From positions 62,001-126,000 of the forward strand of contig NZ_AP018050.1 in NCBI RefSeq assembly GCF_003609775.1: DNA of 64,000 bases. The letters run 5' to 3'. Positions 17,847 through 27,785 of the stretch are shown here, in pieces. Positions within the stretch are counted from its first letter, which is position 1. The number at the start of each line of letters is the position of its first letter. Under the pieces are notes generated by a model that was not told the DNA's origin, ran no database searches, and saw only the letters and a program-made list of their open reading frames with translations. Origin of the DNA: Prevotella melaninogenica (GTDB lineage: Bacteria; Bacteroidota; Bacteroidia; Bacteroidales; Bacteroidaceae). The translations under genes and the position numbers were made by a program.

Positions 17847-18720
17847 TGACGACGATATTCAGTTCTTAGGAGGTTCGGATTTCAAACCTTCTCAGATAGA
17901 AGACAAGCAGCAACTAACATCTCGAAGATGGTGGATAGGACTTATTGTGCTTGCTTTCATTGCCCTTTCTGCTACTACCATCTACTTTTGGCAGAAAGCA
18001 AACAGTCGCACAGTTTCCTTTGACTATCCACTAAGTCGCACTTCAAATGAAATCATTCGCGACTTAGAAAAGATGCCAACAGATTCTCTGCAAGGTGTGA
18101 CAATGAAGATAGACTCACTATATGGCGTGAGTATGAGACTATACGAACTTCACGGACTCATACCAACCCTATCTCGCACTGCCCCTTCTGATAGCGACTC
18201 TACAGTTTGTCTTGTCACACATGGATGGGATTTTTATTGGGATGAAAACCATGAATACAAGTATATTGGCGACTTTATCTATCAAGGTAAGGAGTATGCG
18301 ACCGGTCATAGCAAGGCTGGCTTTGTAGCTATTGTTGGCGACAAGTGGCAAATAGGCATCGGTCAAGACGATTCTATAAAGGAGTATGTCAAAACCCACG
18401 ATGGTAGTATGTTCCGCCAATTTGCCCTCGTATCAGCAGGACAAATATGTGAGAAACAGTTTGCCTTAAAGGGAAAGGTGACACGTTGTGCATTAGCACG
18501 TAAGGCAGGTTCTGCAACGATTTGGTATGTTGAGACAATCCATAAAGAATCCCTCTACGACTTTGCACAAGCCCTTGCTGACTATGGCTTTACCGATGCC
18601 ATTTATCTGACAGGTGGAAACAACGGCAACACCTTCTATCGCACACCAACAGATAGTATTTGTGGAGTGGCTGATTGGAAGGGGTATGCAGATAACCTAT
18701 TGATATTTAAGAAACAATAA
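17836..18720 (+). CDS. membrane-anchored NAGPA-like (phosphodiester glycosidase-type) protein
   Basis: 294 aa. One transmembrane helix at about residues 32-51 (WWIGLIVLAFIALSATTIYF) anchors a large extracytoplasmic domain. The domain has AGFVAIVGDKWQIGIGQ, GKVTRCALARK and LADYGFTDAIYLTGGNNGN, an arrangement like the NAGPA/DUF2233 phosphodiester glycosidase fold, though the usual LDGGGS loop reads LTGGNNG. It overlaps the LytTR gene by 11 bases. Function is uncertain; the altered loop may mean a binding rather than an enzymatic role. Confidence 0.55.
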   Translation: MSYSDDDIQFLGGSDFKPSQIEDKQQLTSRRWWIGLIVLAFIALSATTIYFWQKANSRTVSFDYPLSRTSNEIIRDLEKMPTDSLQGVTMKIDSLYGVSMRLYELHGLIPTLSRTAPSDSDSTVCLVTHGWDFYWDENHEYKYIGDFIYQGKEYATGHSKAGFVAIVGDKWQIGIGQDDSIKEYVKTHDGSMFRQFALVSAGQICEKQFALKGKVTRCALARKAGSATIWYVETIHKESLYDFAQALADYGFTDAIYLTGGNNGNTFYRTPTDSICGVADWKGYADNLLIFKKQ

Positions 18721-18770
18721 ACACTTTATAAAAGCCTGATAAATACAGACTTAAAGAATACATAAAAAGA

Positions 18771-18803
18771 AAAAAGGACACACAAACTGTGTGTCCTTTT
18801 TTA
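18771..18803 (+). terminator. terminator, bidirectional
   Basis: AAAAAGGACACACA and TGTGTGTCCTTTTT pair with a 3-base loop. It lies between the convergent NAGPA-like and fucosidase genes and has A/T tracts on both sides. Confidence 0.9.
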
Positions 18804-18837
18804 TATAACTTATTTTAATAAGCCTAAGAATAATATC

Positions 18838-20382
18838 TTAATCTCTTAATCGGTACAAACCAATCTCAGAGATAGTAGGTACGGCACGAACCTCACTGAT
18901 GATAAGGCGCACCTCCTTAGCAGTCTCAACAGGGAACTTCAACAAACGCTTATGACCAACAGTTGTTCCCCCTGTTACCTTCTTCCAGTTGCCCTTAGCA
19001 TCCTTCACTTCAAGTGAGAACTTCTCAACACGCTGTCCCTTACGGATATCCTCCTGCACAGAAAGAACGTTGAAGGTAGCTGGCTTCTTCAACTTAAACT
19101 GGAAGACAGCCTTACCATCCTTCATCTTTGGACGTACAGATGTATCATAATTATCGTCAATAACATTGCGACCCTTACCTTCTGAAACTGCGCAAGTAAC
19201 CTTAGCATTTGCCAAAAGATTGTCAGTGAAGGTGTTTGCATACAACTGACGGAAACCACGAAGACTTCTTATATCAGCCTCAGAGAGTTTACCTTCCTTA
19301 TTAGGAGGAAGATTCAAGAGGAGTACACCATTCATTCCGACAGATGTGAAATAGATATCCATCAGTTCTTTTGGTGACTTCACCTTGCTATCCTGATCCT
19401 CATGATAGAACCATCCCGGACGGATAGACACATCAATCTCAGCAGGATACCAAATAAGTGACTTTGCCTTTTCAATCTTCTTACGACTACCAAGGTCCTG
19501 CCCCATCATATCACCAACAGGTGCAGTCAGTACTTCCTGCTGTGAGTTCTTTGCAATAGCATCCTGATCAAGATTATCCTTAGGAACAACACTCCACTCC
19601 ATCTCACGACCACGACCAGTCTCTGTACCAACCCAACGAACATCAGGTCCCATGACAGCTATCACAGCTTCTGGCTGCAACTTACGAATAAGCTCATACC
19701 AACGTACAAAGTCATATACCTGCTTCTTACCATTTGGACCCTCTCCGCAAGCACCGTCAAACCATACTTCGCTCACCTTACCATATTGTGTGAGCAATTC
19801 TGTCAACTGTTTAACAAAGAAGTCGTTATAAGCTTCAGTACCATAAAGTTCTGAATTACGATCCCAAGGAGAAAGGTAAACACCAAAGTCCATACCATAC
19901 TTCTTACAAGCTTCGCTCACTTCTCGAACGACATCACCCTTACCATTCTTCCATGGAGAGTGCTTAACACTATGTTCTGTATAAGCCGATGGCCACAAAC
20001 AGAAACCATCATGATGCTTACAAGTAAGGATTGCACACTTAAAACCTGCCGCCTTCAACTCACGTATCCACTGGTCTGCATCAAGGTCAGTAGGATTAAA
20101 GATAGCTGGTGACTCCTTACCATCACCCCACTCTCTACCAGTATAGGTGTTTATACCATAATGCAAGAAAGCCGTAAGTTCCTGACGCTGCCAGTTGAAC
20201 TGACGAGCAGAAGGAACAACATTTGCTGCCTTACGAACAATTTCCACAGGAGAATCTGTCGGATTGATTATCACAACGTTCTGCTCCTGAGCATGAAGCG
20301 TTGGAAGAACTACCGGCGAGAATAACAAGCATGTACAAGCTATCGTTGCCTTAAAAAAATGGGAATAAGAATTCAGCCACAT
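18838..20382 (-). CDS. secreted alpha-L-fucosidase, GH29
   Basis: 514 aa with an N-terminal signal peptide (ATIACTCLLFSPVVLPTLHA). The GH29 barrel has FLHYGINTYTGREWGDG, AGFKCAILTCKHHDGFCLW and the nucleophile aspartate D209 in SEVWFDGA. A C-terminal beta-rich domain of about 140 residues (from TFTDNLLANAKVTC) resembles a discoidin/F5-8 module. It removes alpha-linked fucose from host glycans, most likely in the periplasm. It is divergent from the MFS transporter; the shared 257-bp region probably carries promoters for both. Linkage specificity cannot be read from sequence. Confidence 0.92.
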   Translation of the reverse strand: MWLNSYSHFFKATIACTCLLFSPVVLPTLHAQEQNVVIINPTDSPVEIVRKAANVVPSARQFNWQRQELTAFLHYGINTYTGREWGDGKESPAIFNPTDLDADQWIRELKAAGFKCAILTCKHHDGFCLWPSAYTEHSVKHSPWKNGKGDVVREVSEACKKYGMDFGVYLSPWDRNSELYGTEAYNDFFVKQLTELLTQYGKVSEVWFDGACGEGPNGKKQVYDFVRWYELIRKLQPEAVIAVMGPDVRWVGTETGRGREMEWSVVPKDNLDQDAIAKNSQQEVLTAPVGDMMGQDLGSRKKIEKAKSLIWYPAEIDVSIRPGWFYHEDQDSKVKSPKELMDIYFTSVGMNGVLLLNLPPNKEGKLSEADIRSLRGFRQLYANTFTDNLLANAKVTCAVSEGKGRNVIDDNYDTSVRPKMKDGKAVFQFKLKKPATFNVLSVQEDIRKGQRVEKFSLEVKDAKGNWKKVTGGTTVGHKRLLKFPVETAKEVRLIISEVRAVPTISEIGLYRLRD

Positions 20383-20639
20383 AATTATAATAGGTGATGA
20401 TTTATAAATGTAATTTTAATATTCTACGCAAATTTAATTATTTTCGTCGAGAAAACCAAATTCGTACATAATAAAACGCATTTATAAGCGTTATAAATAC
20501 AATGGTCTGAAATCAAAGAAGTGCAGTTCTCAAAGCAAGAGGTCTATCGCATTGGTAAATTAAAGTTAAATAAAACTTTTTTGATAAGTAAAAACACCTC
20601 TTTAACTGTTTCTTTCTTTAGAAATCCTATATAAAGAAC

Positions 20640-21956
20640 ATGAGTCTAAACCCTAAGAACCTAAAAGAGGAAAACAAAATGCTGCATAGTCCAGCAACAT
20701 GGGTTCCTACGCTTTATTTTGCCATGGGTATGCCTTTCGTCGTACTCAACATGGTTTGTACACTAATGTATAAAGGAATGGGAGTATCTGATGGTCAGAT
20801 AGCCTTTTGGACCTCTCTCATCATGCTTCCTTGGACCCTAAAACCATTATGGAGCCCGTTCTTAGAGATTTATAAGACAAAGAAATTCTTTGTTGTATTG
20901 ACACAGCTGCTTACAGGTGTGCTTTTTGCATTAGTAGCCTTTGCACTTCATCTTCCATTCTTCTTTTCCGTCACTATTGCGATACTTGCAGTTATTGCGC
21001 TAAGTGGTGCTACGCATGATATTGCTGCAGACGGAACCTATATGTCAGTACTCTCAAACGAAGAGCAGGCACGATGGATTGGTTGGCAGGGAGCTTTCTA
21101 TAACATTGCAAAGATTGCTGCAACTGGTGGACTGGTCTACCTTGCAGGTACCTTTATCAAACTTTTTGGTGTAACAAAAGCATGGATGTTTATCATGCTC
21201 ATCATCGCTACAATTATGATAGTGATAGGCTGTTACCATATCTTCATTCTTCCAAATCCAAAGAAAACATCAGTCGATTCTCCAAAATCATTAAAAGAAT
21301 CGTTAGGTGAATTTGTTAAGGTATTTTTCGACTTTTTCAAGAAGAAACATATTGTATATTATATCTTCTTCATTATCCTCTATCGCTTTGCTGAAGGATT
21401 TGTAATGAAGATTGTTCCACTCTTCCTCAAAGCCTCACGTGTCGACCAAGGCTTGGGCTTAACAGAGCAAGAGATTGGACTTTGCTATGGTACCTTTGGT
21501 GCTGCAGCCTTTGTCATCGGTTCGATCCTTGCAGGCTATTATATTGCATGGAGAGGACTGCAAAAGAGTCTCTTTTCACTTGCATTGGTGTTCAACATCC
21601 CATTCATAGCCTATACATTCTTAGCAATCTATCAACCAGAGAGCCTTTGGTTGATTGGTGGTGCTATCGTAATGGAATACTTCGGCTATGGTTTCGGCTT
21701 TGTTGGACTCTCCCTCTTTATGATGCAACAGATTGCACCTGGTAAACACCAGATGGCACACTACGCTTTTGCAAGTGGTATCATGAACTTGGGTGTAATG
21801 TTACCAGGTATGTTGAGTGGTGTTTTCAGCGATATGCTCGGTTATCGACAGTTCTTTATTTTCGTATTGGTATGTACCATTCCAGCCCTGCTGATTACAT
21901 GGTTCGTTCCTTTCACCTATCCTGATAAGACAAAGAAAGAACAGATTGAAGCATAA
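20640..21956 (+). CDS. MFS transporter, probably amino sugar or oligosaccharide uptake
   Basis: 438 aa with about 12 hydrophobic helices (WVPTLYFAMGMPFVVLNMVC is the first). SGATHDIAADGTYMSVLSNEEQARWIGWQG after helix 4 is like AmpG-related major facilitator proteins. It heads a run with nagB, the NagB-like/PIG-L gene and sialidase (56-bp gap to nagB), so its substrate is probably a sugar released by these enzymes, such as GlcNAc, muropeptide or sialic acid. Start ATG 20640; a second methionine at residue 14 is also possible. Confidence 0.82.
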   Translation: MSLNPKNLKEENKMLHSPATWVPTLYFAMGMPFVVLNMVCTLMYKGMGVSDGQIAFWTSLIMLPWTLKPLWSPFLEIYKTKKFFVVLTQLLTGVLFALVAFALHLPFFFSVTIAILAVIALSGATHDIAADGTYMSVLSNEEQARWIGWQGAFYNIAKIAATGGLVYLAGTFIKLFGVTKAWMFIMLIIATIMIVIGCYHIFILPNPKKTSVDSPKSLKESLGEFVKVFFDFFKKKHIVYYIFFIILYRFAEGFVMKIVPLFLKASRVDQGLGLTEQEIGLCYGTFGAAAFVIGSILAGYYIAWRGLQKSLFSLALVFNIPFIAYTFLAIYQPESLWLIGGAIVMEYFGYGFGFVGLSLFMMQQIAPGKHQMAHYAFASGIMNLGVMLPGMLSGVFSDMLGYRQFFIFVLVCTIPALLITWFVPFTYPDKTKKEQIEA

Positions 21957-22012
21957 GAAAAGAAAATATTTTTATAACATAAACCAAAACATAATAATTA
22001 AAACCAAAAATT

Positions 22013-22801
22013 ATGAGATTAATCATAGAACCTAATTACGAAAAGTTATCTAAATGGGCAGCAAACTACGTTATTGAGCGTATTAATGCTGCTAAGAATC
22101 AAGACAAGCCTTTTGTACTCGGTTTGCCAACTGGTTCTTCACCAGAGGGCATGTATGCTGAGTTAGTAAAGGCTTATAAAGAAGGTAGAGTAAGCTTCAA
22201 AAATGTTGTTACATTCAACATGGATGAGTATGTTGGTTTACCAGAGAGTCACCCACAGAGCTATCACACCTTCATGGCCGAGAACCTCTTTAACCACATC
22301 GACTGCCCAAAGGAGAATATTCATATCTTGAATGGTAATGCAGAGAACCTCGAAGCTGAGTGTCAGCATTATGAGGAGATGATTCGTGAGGCAGGTGGTA
22401 TCGACCTCTTCTTGGGTGGTATCGGTCCTGATGGTCACATTGCTTTCAACGAGCCAGGTTCATCTCTCCGTTCACGAACTCGTATTAAGACATTGACATC
22501 AGATACACGTATTGCAAACTCACGTTTCTTTGACAATGATCCTAACAAGGTTCCAGTACATGCACTGACAGTAGGTGTTGGTACAGTAATGGATGCAAAG
22601 GAAGTGTTGATTCTTGTAAATGGTCACAACAAGGCAGAAGCTTTACGTGCTGTTGTAGAAGGTCCACTCACACAGAAGTGGACAATCAGTGCTTTACAGA
22701 TGCATGAGCACGGTATCATTGTTTGTGATGAAAGCGCAACAGACAAGTTAACTGTAGAAACATACAAATACTTTAAAGACATAGAAAAGGAGAACTTGTA
22801 A
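22013..22801 (+). CDS. nagB: glucosamine-6-phosphate deaminase
   Basis: 262 aa, full length. NagB turns glucosamine-6-phosphate into fructose-6-phosphate and ammonia. [11 protein letters not shown] binds phosphate, and catalytic residues D71 (FNMDEY), D140 and H142 ([14 protein letters not shown]) and E147 are all present. Its stop codon shares one base with the next start, so the two are co-translated. It sits in an amino-sugar operon with the transporter and sialidase. Confidence 0.97.
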   Translation: MRLIIEPNYEKLSKWAANYVIERINAAKNQDKPFVLGLPTGSSPEGMYAELVKAYKEGRVSFKNVVTFNMDEYVGLPESHPQSYHTFMAENLFNHIDCPKENIHILNGNAENLEAECQHYEEMIREAGGIDLFLGGIGPDGHIAFNEPGSSLRSRTRIKTLTSDTRIANSRFFDNDPNKVPVHALTVGVGTVMDAKEVLILVNGHNKAEALRAVVEGPLTQKWTISALQMHEHGIIVCDESATDKLTVETYKYFKDIEKENL

Positions 22802-24789
22802 TGAAACTGAATTTAAGTTCACAGATTGTACTCAATCAAATACCTGAGGAGTTTTATCGTCCTGCAACAGCTATCGAACGCTCGGAGATAACACGTTTTG
22901 AGAAGGTTCCTACTGATATCTTCCCAACGATTGAAGAAGGAGCTATCGACATTGCTAACCACCTTGAGGCAGACATCAAGAAGAGAGAGCAGGAAGGAAG
23001 AAAGTATGTTATGGGCGTAGGCTCTGGTTCTTCCCTCACTCCTATCTTCCACGAACTTATCAAGCGTCATCAAGCTGGCAAGTTGAGTTTCAAGAATGTT
23101 GTTGTATTCAACGCATACGAGTACTTCCCACTGAGCGAAGAAAACGTAAATCGTGGTATCAATCAGCTCAAAGAGCGTTTCTTGAATCATATTGATATTG
23201 ATGTAGAGAACATCTTTACGCCAGACGGTACTATTGCTCAGAATGATGTACAAGAGCATTGCCGTCAGTACGAGCAGCATATTAAGGAATTAGGTGGACT
23301 TGATGTTATCCTTTTGGGCATTGGCCGTATGGGTAATATCGCTACCAACGAACCTGGTTCAAGCCTTACATCTGCTTCTCGCCTTATCTTGATCGATGAA
23401 ACCTCACGTGAGGAGATGAAGATGAGTTTCGGCTCTCAGGAGTCAGTTCCTCCATGTTCTATCACTATGGGTGTTAGCACAATCCTCTCTGCACGTAAGA
23501 TCTTCCTTACAGCATGGGGTGAAGAGAAAGCTGAAATTATCAAGAAGACTGTTGAGGGTAAGGTAAGCGATACTGTTCCTGCATCTTTCTTGCAGACACA
23601 TAACGACGCACATGTTGTTATTGACCTTTCTGCCGCTGCTAAGTTGACACGTATTCAGCATCCTTGGCTTGTTGCTTCATGCAAATGGACAGATAAGTTA
23701 GTACGCTCTGCACTTGTTTGGCTTTGCCAGATTACAGGTAAGCCACTGCTCAAGTTGACCAACAAGGACTATAATGAGAATGGCCTTAGCGAACTCCTTG
23801 CACTCTATGGTTCTGCATACAATGCAAATATCAAGATCTTCAATGATCTCCAGCATACAATTACAGGTTGGCCAGGTGGTAAGCCAGATGCTGACGACAC
23901 CTATCGTCCAGAACGTGCTAAGCCATTCCCAAAGAGAGTGATTGTATTCTCTCCACACCCTGACGATGATGTTATCTCAATGGGTGGTACACTTCGTCGT
24001 TTGGTACAGCAGGGACATGACGTTCATGTAGCATACGAGACATCTGGTAACATCGCTGTAGGTGATGAGGAGGTTGTACGTTTCATGCACTTCATCAACG
24101 GCTTTAATCAACTCTTTGCTAATGAGCAAGATGAGGTTATTAAGTCTAAGTACAAGGAGATTAAGGAATTCTTGAAGAACAAGAAGGAAGGAGACATCGA
24201 CACACAGGATATCCGTACCATTAAGGGGCTTATCCGTCGTGGTGAGGCACGTACTGCTTCAACTTTCAATCAGATTCCTCTCGACCATGTTCACTTCCTC
24301 GACCTTCCTTTCTATGAGTCTGGTAAGATTGAGAAACTCCCAATGGGTGAGGCTGACGTGAACATCGTAAGAGAACTCATCACAAAGGTAAAACCTCATC
24401 AGATTTATGTAGCAGGCGACTTGGCTGACCCACATGGCACTCACCGTAAGTGCACAGATGCTGTACTTGCCGCTATCGACCTTGAGAAGGAAGCTAAGGC
24501 AGAGTGGTTAAAGGACTGTCGCGTATGGATGTATCGTGGTGCATGGGCAGAATGGGAAATAGAGAACATCGAAATGTGTGTTCCTATCAGTCCTGAAGAG
24601 CTGCGTGCAAAGCGTAACTCTATCCTCAAACACCAGAGCCAGATGGAAAGTGCTCCATTCCTTGGCAACGACGAGCGTCTCTTCTGGCAGCGTTCAGAAG
24701 ACCGCAACCGCGGTACAGCTAAGCTCTATGATGACTTAGGCTTGGCTTGCTACGAGGCAATGGAAGCATTTGTTGAATACAAGTTTTAG
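22801..24789 (+). CDS. NagB-like domain fused to PIG-L deacetylase
   Basis: 662 aa. Residues about 1-290 are homologous to NagB, but key catalytic positions are changed: FNAYEYF has Y106 for the aspartate, and GIGRMGNIATNEPGSS has M177 and N179 for Asp and His; E184 remains. Residues about 375-660 form a PIG-L/LmbE zinc deacetylase with PHPDDDV (H386, D388, D389) and ADPHGTHRKC (H545, H548). PIG-L enzymes remove N-acetyl groups from GlcNAc derivatives. No NagA is seen, so this domain may supply the deacetylation step (inference). The NagB part may be a regulatory pseudoenzyme. Confidence 0.88.
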   Translation: MKLNLSSQIVLNQIPEEFYRPATAIERSEITRFEKVPTDIFPTIEEGAIDIANHLEADIKKREQEGRKYVMGVGSGSSLTPIFHELIKRHQAGKLSFKNVVVFNAYEYFPLSEENVNRGINQLKERFLNHIDIDVENIFTPDGTIAQNDVQEHCRQYEQHIKELGGLDVILLGIGRMGNIATNEPGSSLTSASRLILIDETSREEMKMSFGSQESVPPCSITMGVSTILSARKIFLTAWGEEKAEIIKKTVEGKVSDTVPASFLQTHNDAHVVIDLSAAAKLTRIQHPWLVASCKWTDKLVRSALVWLCQITGKPLLKLTNKDYNENGLSELLALYGSAYNANIKIFNDLQHTITGWPGGKPDADDTYRPERAKPFPKRVIVFSPHPDDDVISMGGTLRRLVQQGHDVHVAYETSGNIAVGDEEVVRFMHFINGFNQLFANEQDEVIKSKYKEIKEFLKNKKEGDIDTQDIRTIKGLIRRGEARTASTFNQIPLDHVHFLDLPFYESGKIEKLPMGEADVNIVRELITKVKPHQIYVAGDLADPHGTHRKCTDAVLAAIDLEKEAKAEWLKDCRVWMYRGAWAEWEIENIEMCVPISPEELRAKRNSILKHQSQMESAPFLGNDERLFWQRSEDRNRGTAKLYDDLGLACYEAMEAFVEYKF

Positions 24790-24813
24790 TACTTATAAGA
24801 CAAACAAGAATTA

Positions 24814-26208
24814 ATGTATAAGAAGATCTTATTAACTGTTTCCCTCTGCGCCTCACTCTTACAGGTAGGTGCAGTAGGAACAGACAAGAGCAACAATATC
24901 AAGAACGATGATGGTTTTACCACCATCGTTTTTGATAGAGCTAACAGCCCAGTTCCTTATCGTATCCCAGCAATTACCGAGACACGTAAGGGAACACTGT
25001 TAGCTGCTTGCGACTTCCGCCTTAGTCATACCGACGTGGGATGGAACAACAGAAATGGTTTGTGGCAGATTAATATTGTCATGCGAACAAGTAAGGACTT
25101 TGGTAAGACATGGTCTGACACCGTTTGCGTAGCACGCGGTAACGAACATGCAGCTGACCCAATTCGTACTGCTTTCGGTGACCCAAGTATCATTGCTGAC
25201 CGCACGTCAGATAATGTGTTGCTTCATTGTGTAGCAGGTAAGAGTGCTTATCAGACAGCAACCCGTCAGAACCCACAGCACGCTTACTTCTTCCACAGTA
25301 CTGATGGTGGTAAGACATGGGACAATGGAACAGACCTTACCGAGATGATTCACGGTCTCTACGATGGTAAGCTACCTAATGGTGGTAACCCAGATGGTAT
25401 CTTCCTCACATCAGGTAAGATTATGCAGAGCCGTTACATCCGCAAAGGCAAGTTCTATCGTCTTTACATAGCACATCCTATCCGTCAGAAGGGCGTTGAT
25501 CGTTGTGGTACCTTTGTTATCTATTCCGATGACTTCGGTCGCACATGGAATGTCTTAGGTACTCCTTCAAAGGCTCCTTCTATTGCTCAGGATGAGTCAA
25601 AGGTTGAGGAAATGCCTGATGGCAGCGTATTACTTAGCTGCCGTGACGTTTATGGAGGTAGACGATTCAACGTCTTTACTTACAAAGATGCAGCGAAGGC
25701 AACAGGTAGCTGGGGCGAGGAAGTTATGCCACAGAATATGACTGGCAAGCAAGTAAATGCCTGCAATGGTGGTATTCTCATTGTTCCTGCAAAGCGAGTT
25801 GCTGACGGTAAGAAGCTTTTTGTAGCCCTTCAATCAGTACCACTTAGCGCACGTCGTGACAGTGTCGGTTTCTTCTATAAGGAGTTAGCAACTTACGCTG
25901 ACTATTCTACAGCAAATGCATTGGGTAGCAACTGGAAGAAAGGTCTGCGCGTAACAGACGAGTCTTCATGCTACTCTACAATGGTACTTATGAAGAACCA
26001 GCGCATCGGCTTCCTCTATGAGGTACGCGGACAGAATGACGGCTATGACATTGAGTTCAAGAGCCTGTCATTGAAGGCGATTACTAATGGAGAATATGAT
26101 ATTCTTCCTTACGTTGATCGTTCTAAGTACGTGGTTGATGCAGCTAAGGCACATCAGACCAAAGCACCACTTGCTGTAAAAAAAAAGCAAGTGAAAAGAA
26201 AGAAATAA
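24814..26208 (+). CDS. secreted exo-alpha-sialidase, GH33
   Basis: 464 aa with signal peptide (KKILLTVSLCASLLQVGAVG). The six-bladed propeller is marked by YRIPAITE (arginine of the triad) and Asp boxes SKDFGKTW, STDGGKTW and SDDFGRTW. YGGRRFNVFTY and GFLYEVRG are later blade elements. It releases terminal sialic acid from host glycans. The C-terminus ends in a lysine-rich tail directly after nine A residues (26178-26186); one more A would join it in frame to the DUF4091 domain downstream. It follows the PIG-L gene by 24 bp. Confidence 0.93.
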   Translation: MYKKILLTVSLCASLLQVGAVGTDKSNNIKNDDGFTTIVFDRANSPVPYRIPAITETRKGTLLAACDFRLSHTDVGWNNRNGLWQINIVMRTSKDFGKTWSDTVCVARGNEHAADPIRTAFGDPSIIADRTSDNVLLHCVAGKSAYQTATRQNPQHAYFFHSTDGGKTWDNGTDLTEMIHGLYDGKLPNGGNPDGIFLTSGKIMQSRYIRKGKFYRLYIAHPIRQKGVDRCGTFVIYSDDFGRTWNVLGTPSKAPSIAQDESKVEEMPDGSVLLSCRDVYGGRRFNVFTYKDAAKATGSWGEEVMPQNMTGKQVNACNGGILIVPAKRVADGKKLFVALQSVPLSARRDSVGFFYKELATYADYSTANALGSNWKKGLRVTDESSCYSTMVLMKNQRIGFLYEVRGQNDGYDIEFKSLSLKAITNGEYDILPYVDRSKYVVDAAKAHQTKAPLAVKKKQVKRKK

Positions 26209-26270
26209 CAGCCTGGAAAGGCGAACGTATCGGACTTGAGTTCCCATTACCAGAAACGGCAAAGGGCAAC

Positions 26271-27689
26271 TTGAAACTAACTATGAGCTGTAGCAATCGA
26301 CTCCTGTCGACTGCTACAGCTCATTTTCTTTCTGCCGTTATCACTGATGACTTCCAAAACTGTGGTAATCACCCCGACTCCTTACAAACATGGCTCATGC
26401 CCGACATCATTGGCGATGACAGCATAAAGGCTGACGACCCGATGTATGGTAAGTCTGCATGGTGCACAATTGAGATTCCTCAAAACATTAAGGCGGATAG
26501 CTACAAATTAAACTTACTGCTACAACAAGACGGTAAGACTGTCAGCACCATCCCGTTCACAATAAAAGTGCTCAATCGCAATCTTACCCTCTCTGATAAC
26601 TTCCATCTCAACTTCTGGCAACAACCCTACGCAGTTAGTAGATATTACGATGTAGCTCCTTGGAGTCAAGCACATCTTGACATTCTCCGCCCATACATGC
26701 AGTTACTTGCACGTGCAGGACAACGCAATGCTTCAGCCATCCTCTTCTACGAGCCTTGGGGCGTACAGAGCAATGACAAGTTTGATGCGATGATTGAAAC
26801 GACACGAAAGGCAGACGGTACATGGTCGTATGACTATACAGCCTTCGATCGTTGGATCTCGTTCCTCGACTCTTGTGGAATCAATGGGGACATCAACTGC
26901 TTTTCAATGGTGCCATGGGACATGACTTTCAGCTATTATGACGAAGCCTCGAAAAGTTATAAGGAACTTAAAACGACAACTAACAGCAAAGAGTACAGCG
27001 ACTTATGGATTCCTTTCCTACGGTCCTTTGCTGCCCACCAGAAGGAAAAAGGTTGGTTTGACAGAACCGTCATAGCGATGGACGAACGCGCCCTCGATGC
27101 TATGCAAGATGCCTACCGCATTGCGCAGGAGGCAGCACCAGGTATCAAGATGTCATTAGCAGGAAACTACCACAAAGAACTTGTCGATAAGATATATGAT
27201 TATTGTATTGCATGGAAGCAGCAATTCACACCAGAAGACCTTGCTTTGAGAAATTCAAAAGGTTGGATTAGCACCTCCTACACGGCTTGTCCCGATGCTA
27301 TGCCAAATGTGGGTAGCAACAACGAACCTATAGAAGCAACCTATCTCCCACTCTATTGTATTGCTAATGGGTTCAATGGTTTCCTCCGCTGGGCATGGAT
27401 GAACTGGACTGATAACCCAATGTATGACAGCCGCTTTAAGTTATTCACACCGGGAGACACCTATATTGTGTATCCAGGAAACCACTCAAGCCGTCGTTTT
27501 GAGCACATAATAAGAGGTGTACAAAACGTTACCAAGATTGATACATTACGCAAGGAGTACAAGCAAAAAAGGGATCAAAAAGCTTTACAGCTGTTAGAAG
27601 ACGTCCTTTCTCAGTTCAAAAATCCAACACCAAACGAGGCTGAATTGAGAGAAAGTATATACAAGATTGAGTCACTTCTCAATAAATAA
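26271..27689 (+). CDS. DUF4091 (GH123-like) domain, probably split from the sialidase
   Basis: 472 aa from TTG 26271; ATG 26283 is the next choice. The frame is open upstream through 26178 and reads EITAWKGERIGLEFPLPE, which looks like the normal start of DUF4091 proteins, so the true N-terminus lies in the sialidase tail. The barrel region has APWSQAHLDILRPYMQLLARAGQRN, FYEPWGVQ, VIAMDERALDAMQDAY and NGFLRWAWMNW. DUF4091 is related to GH123 N-acetyl-beta-galactosaminidases. Alone it lacks a signal peptide. It may be expressed by slippage at the A run, be phase-variable, or be broken. A terminator-like hairpin lies at its start. Confidence 0.72.
   Translation: MKLTMSCSNRLLSTATAHFLSAVITDDFQNCGNHPDSLQTWLMPDIIGDDSIKADDPMYGKSAWCTIEIPQNIKADSYKLNLLLQQDGKTVSTIPFTIKVLNRNLTLSDNFHLNFWQQPYAVSRYYDVAPWSQAHLDILRPYMQLLARAGQRNASAILFYEPWGVQSNDKFDAMIETTRKADGTWSYDYTAFDRWISFLDSCGINGDINCFSMVPWDMTFSYYDEASKSYKELKTTTNSKEYSDLWIPFLRSFAAHQKEKGWFDRTVIAMDERALDAMQDAYRIAQEAAPGIKMSLAGNYHKELVDKIYDYCIAWKQQFTPEDLALRNSKGWISTSYTACPDAMPNVGSNNEPIEATYLPLYCIANGFNGFLRWAWMNWTDNPMYDSRFKLFTPGDTYIVYPGNHSSRRFEHIIRGVQNVTKIDTLRKEYKQKRDQKALQLLEDVLSQFKNPTPNEAELRESIYKIESLLNK
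26284..26327 (+). terminator. strong hairpin with U-tract inside the DUF4091 frame
   Basis: TGAGCTGTAGCA at 26284-26295 and TGCTACAGCTCA at 26312-26323 are perfect reverse complements. An inner TCGAC-TCCT-GTCGA stem closes the loop with one A/C mismatch. TTTTCTTT follows. It lies 75 bp after the sialidase stop and within the downstream coding frame. Confidence 0.75.
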
Positions 27690-27753
27690 ACCTTACTTGT
27701 TAGTATTCCTTCTTTTTACAATAGAGGCATCTTACCTTATGAATATAAATTCC

Positions 27754-27785
27754 ACGAGCGTAGACATCTACGCTCGTTTTTTTTA
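27754..27785 (+). terminator. terminator after DUF4091 gene
   Basis: ACGAGCGTAG-ACAT-CTACGCTCGT followed by a run of eight or more T. Confidence 0.92.
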
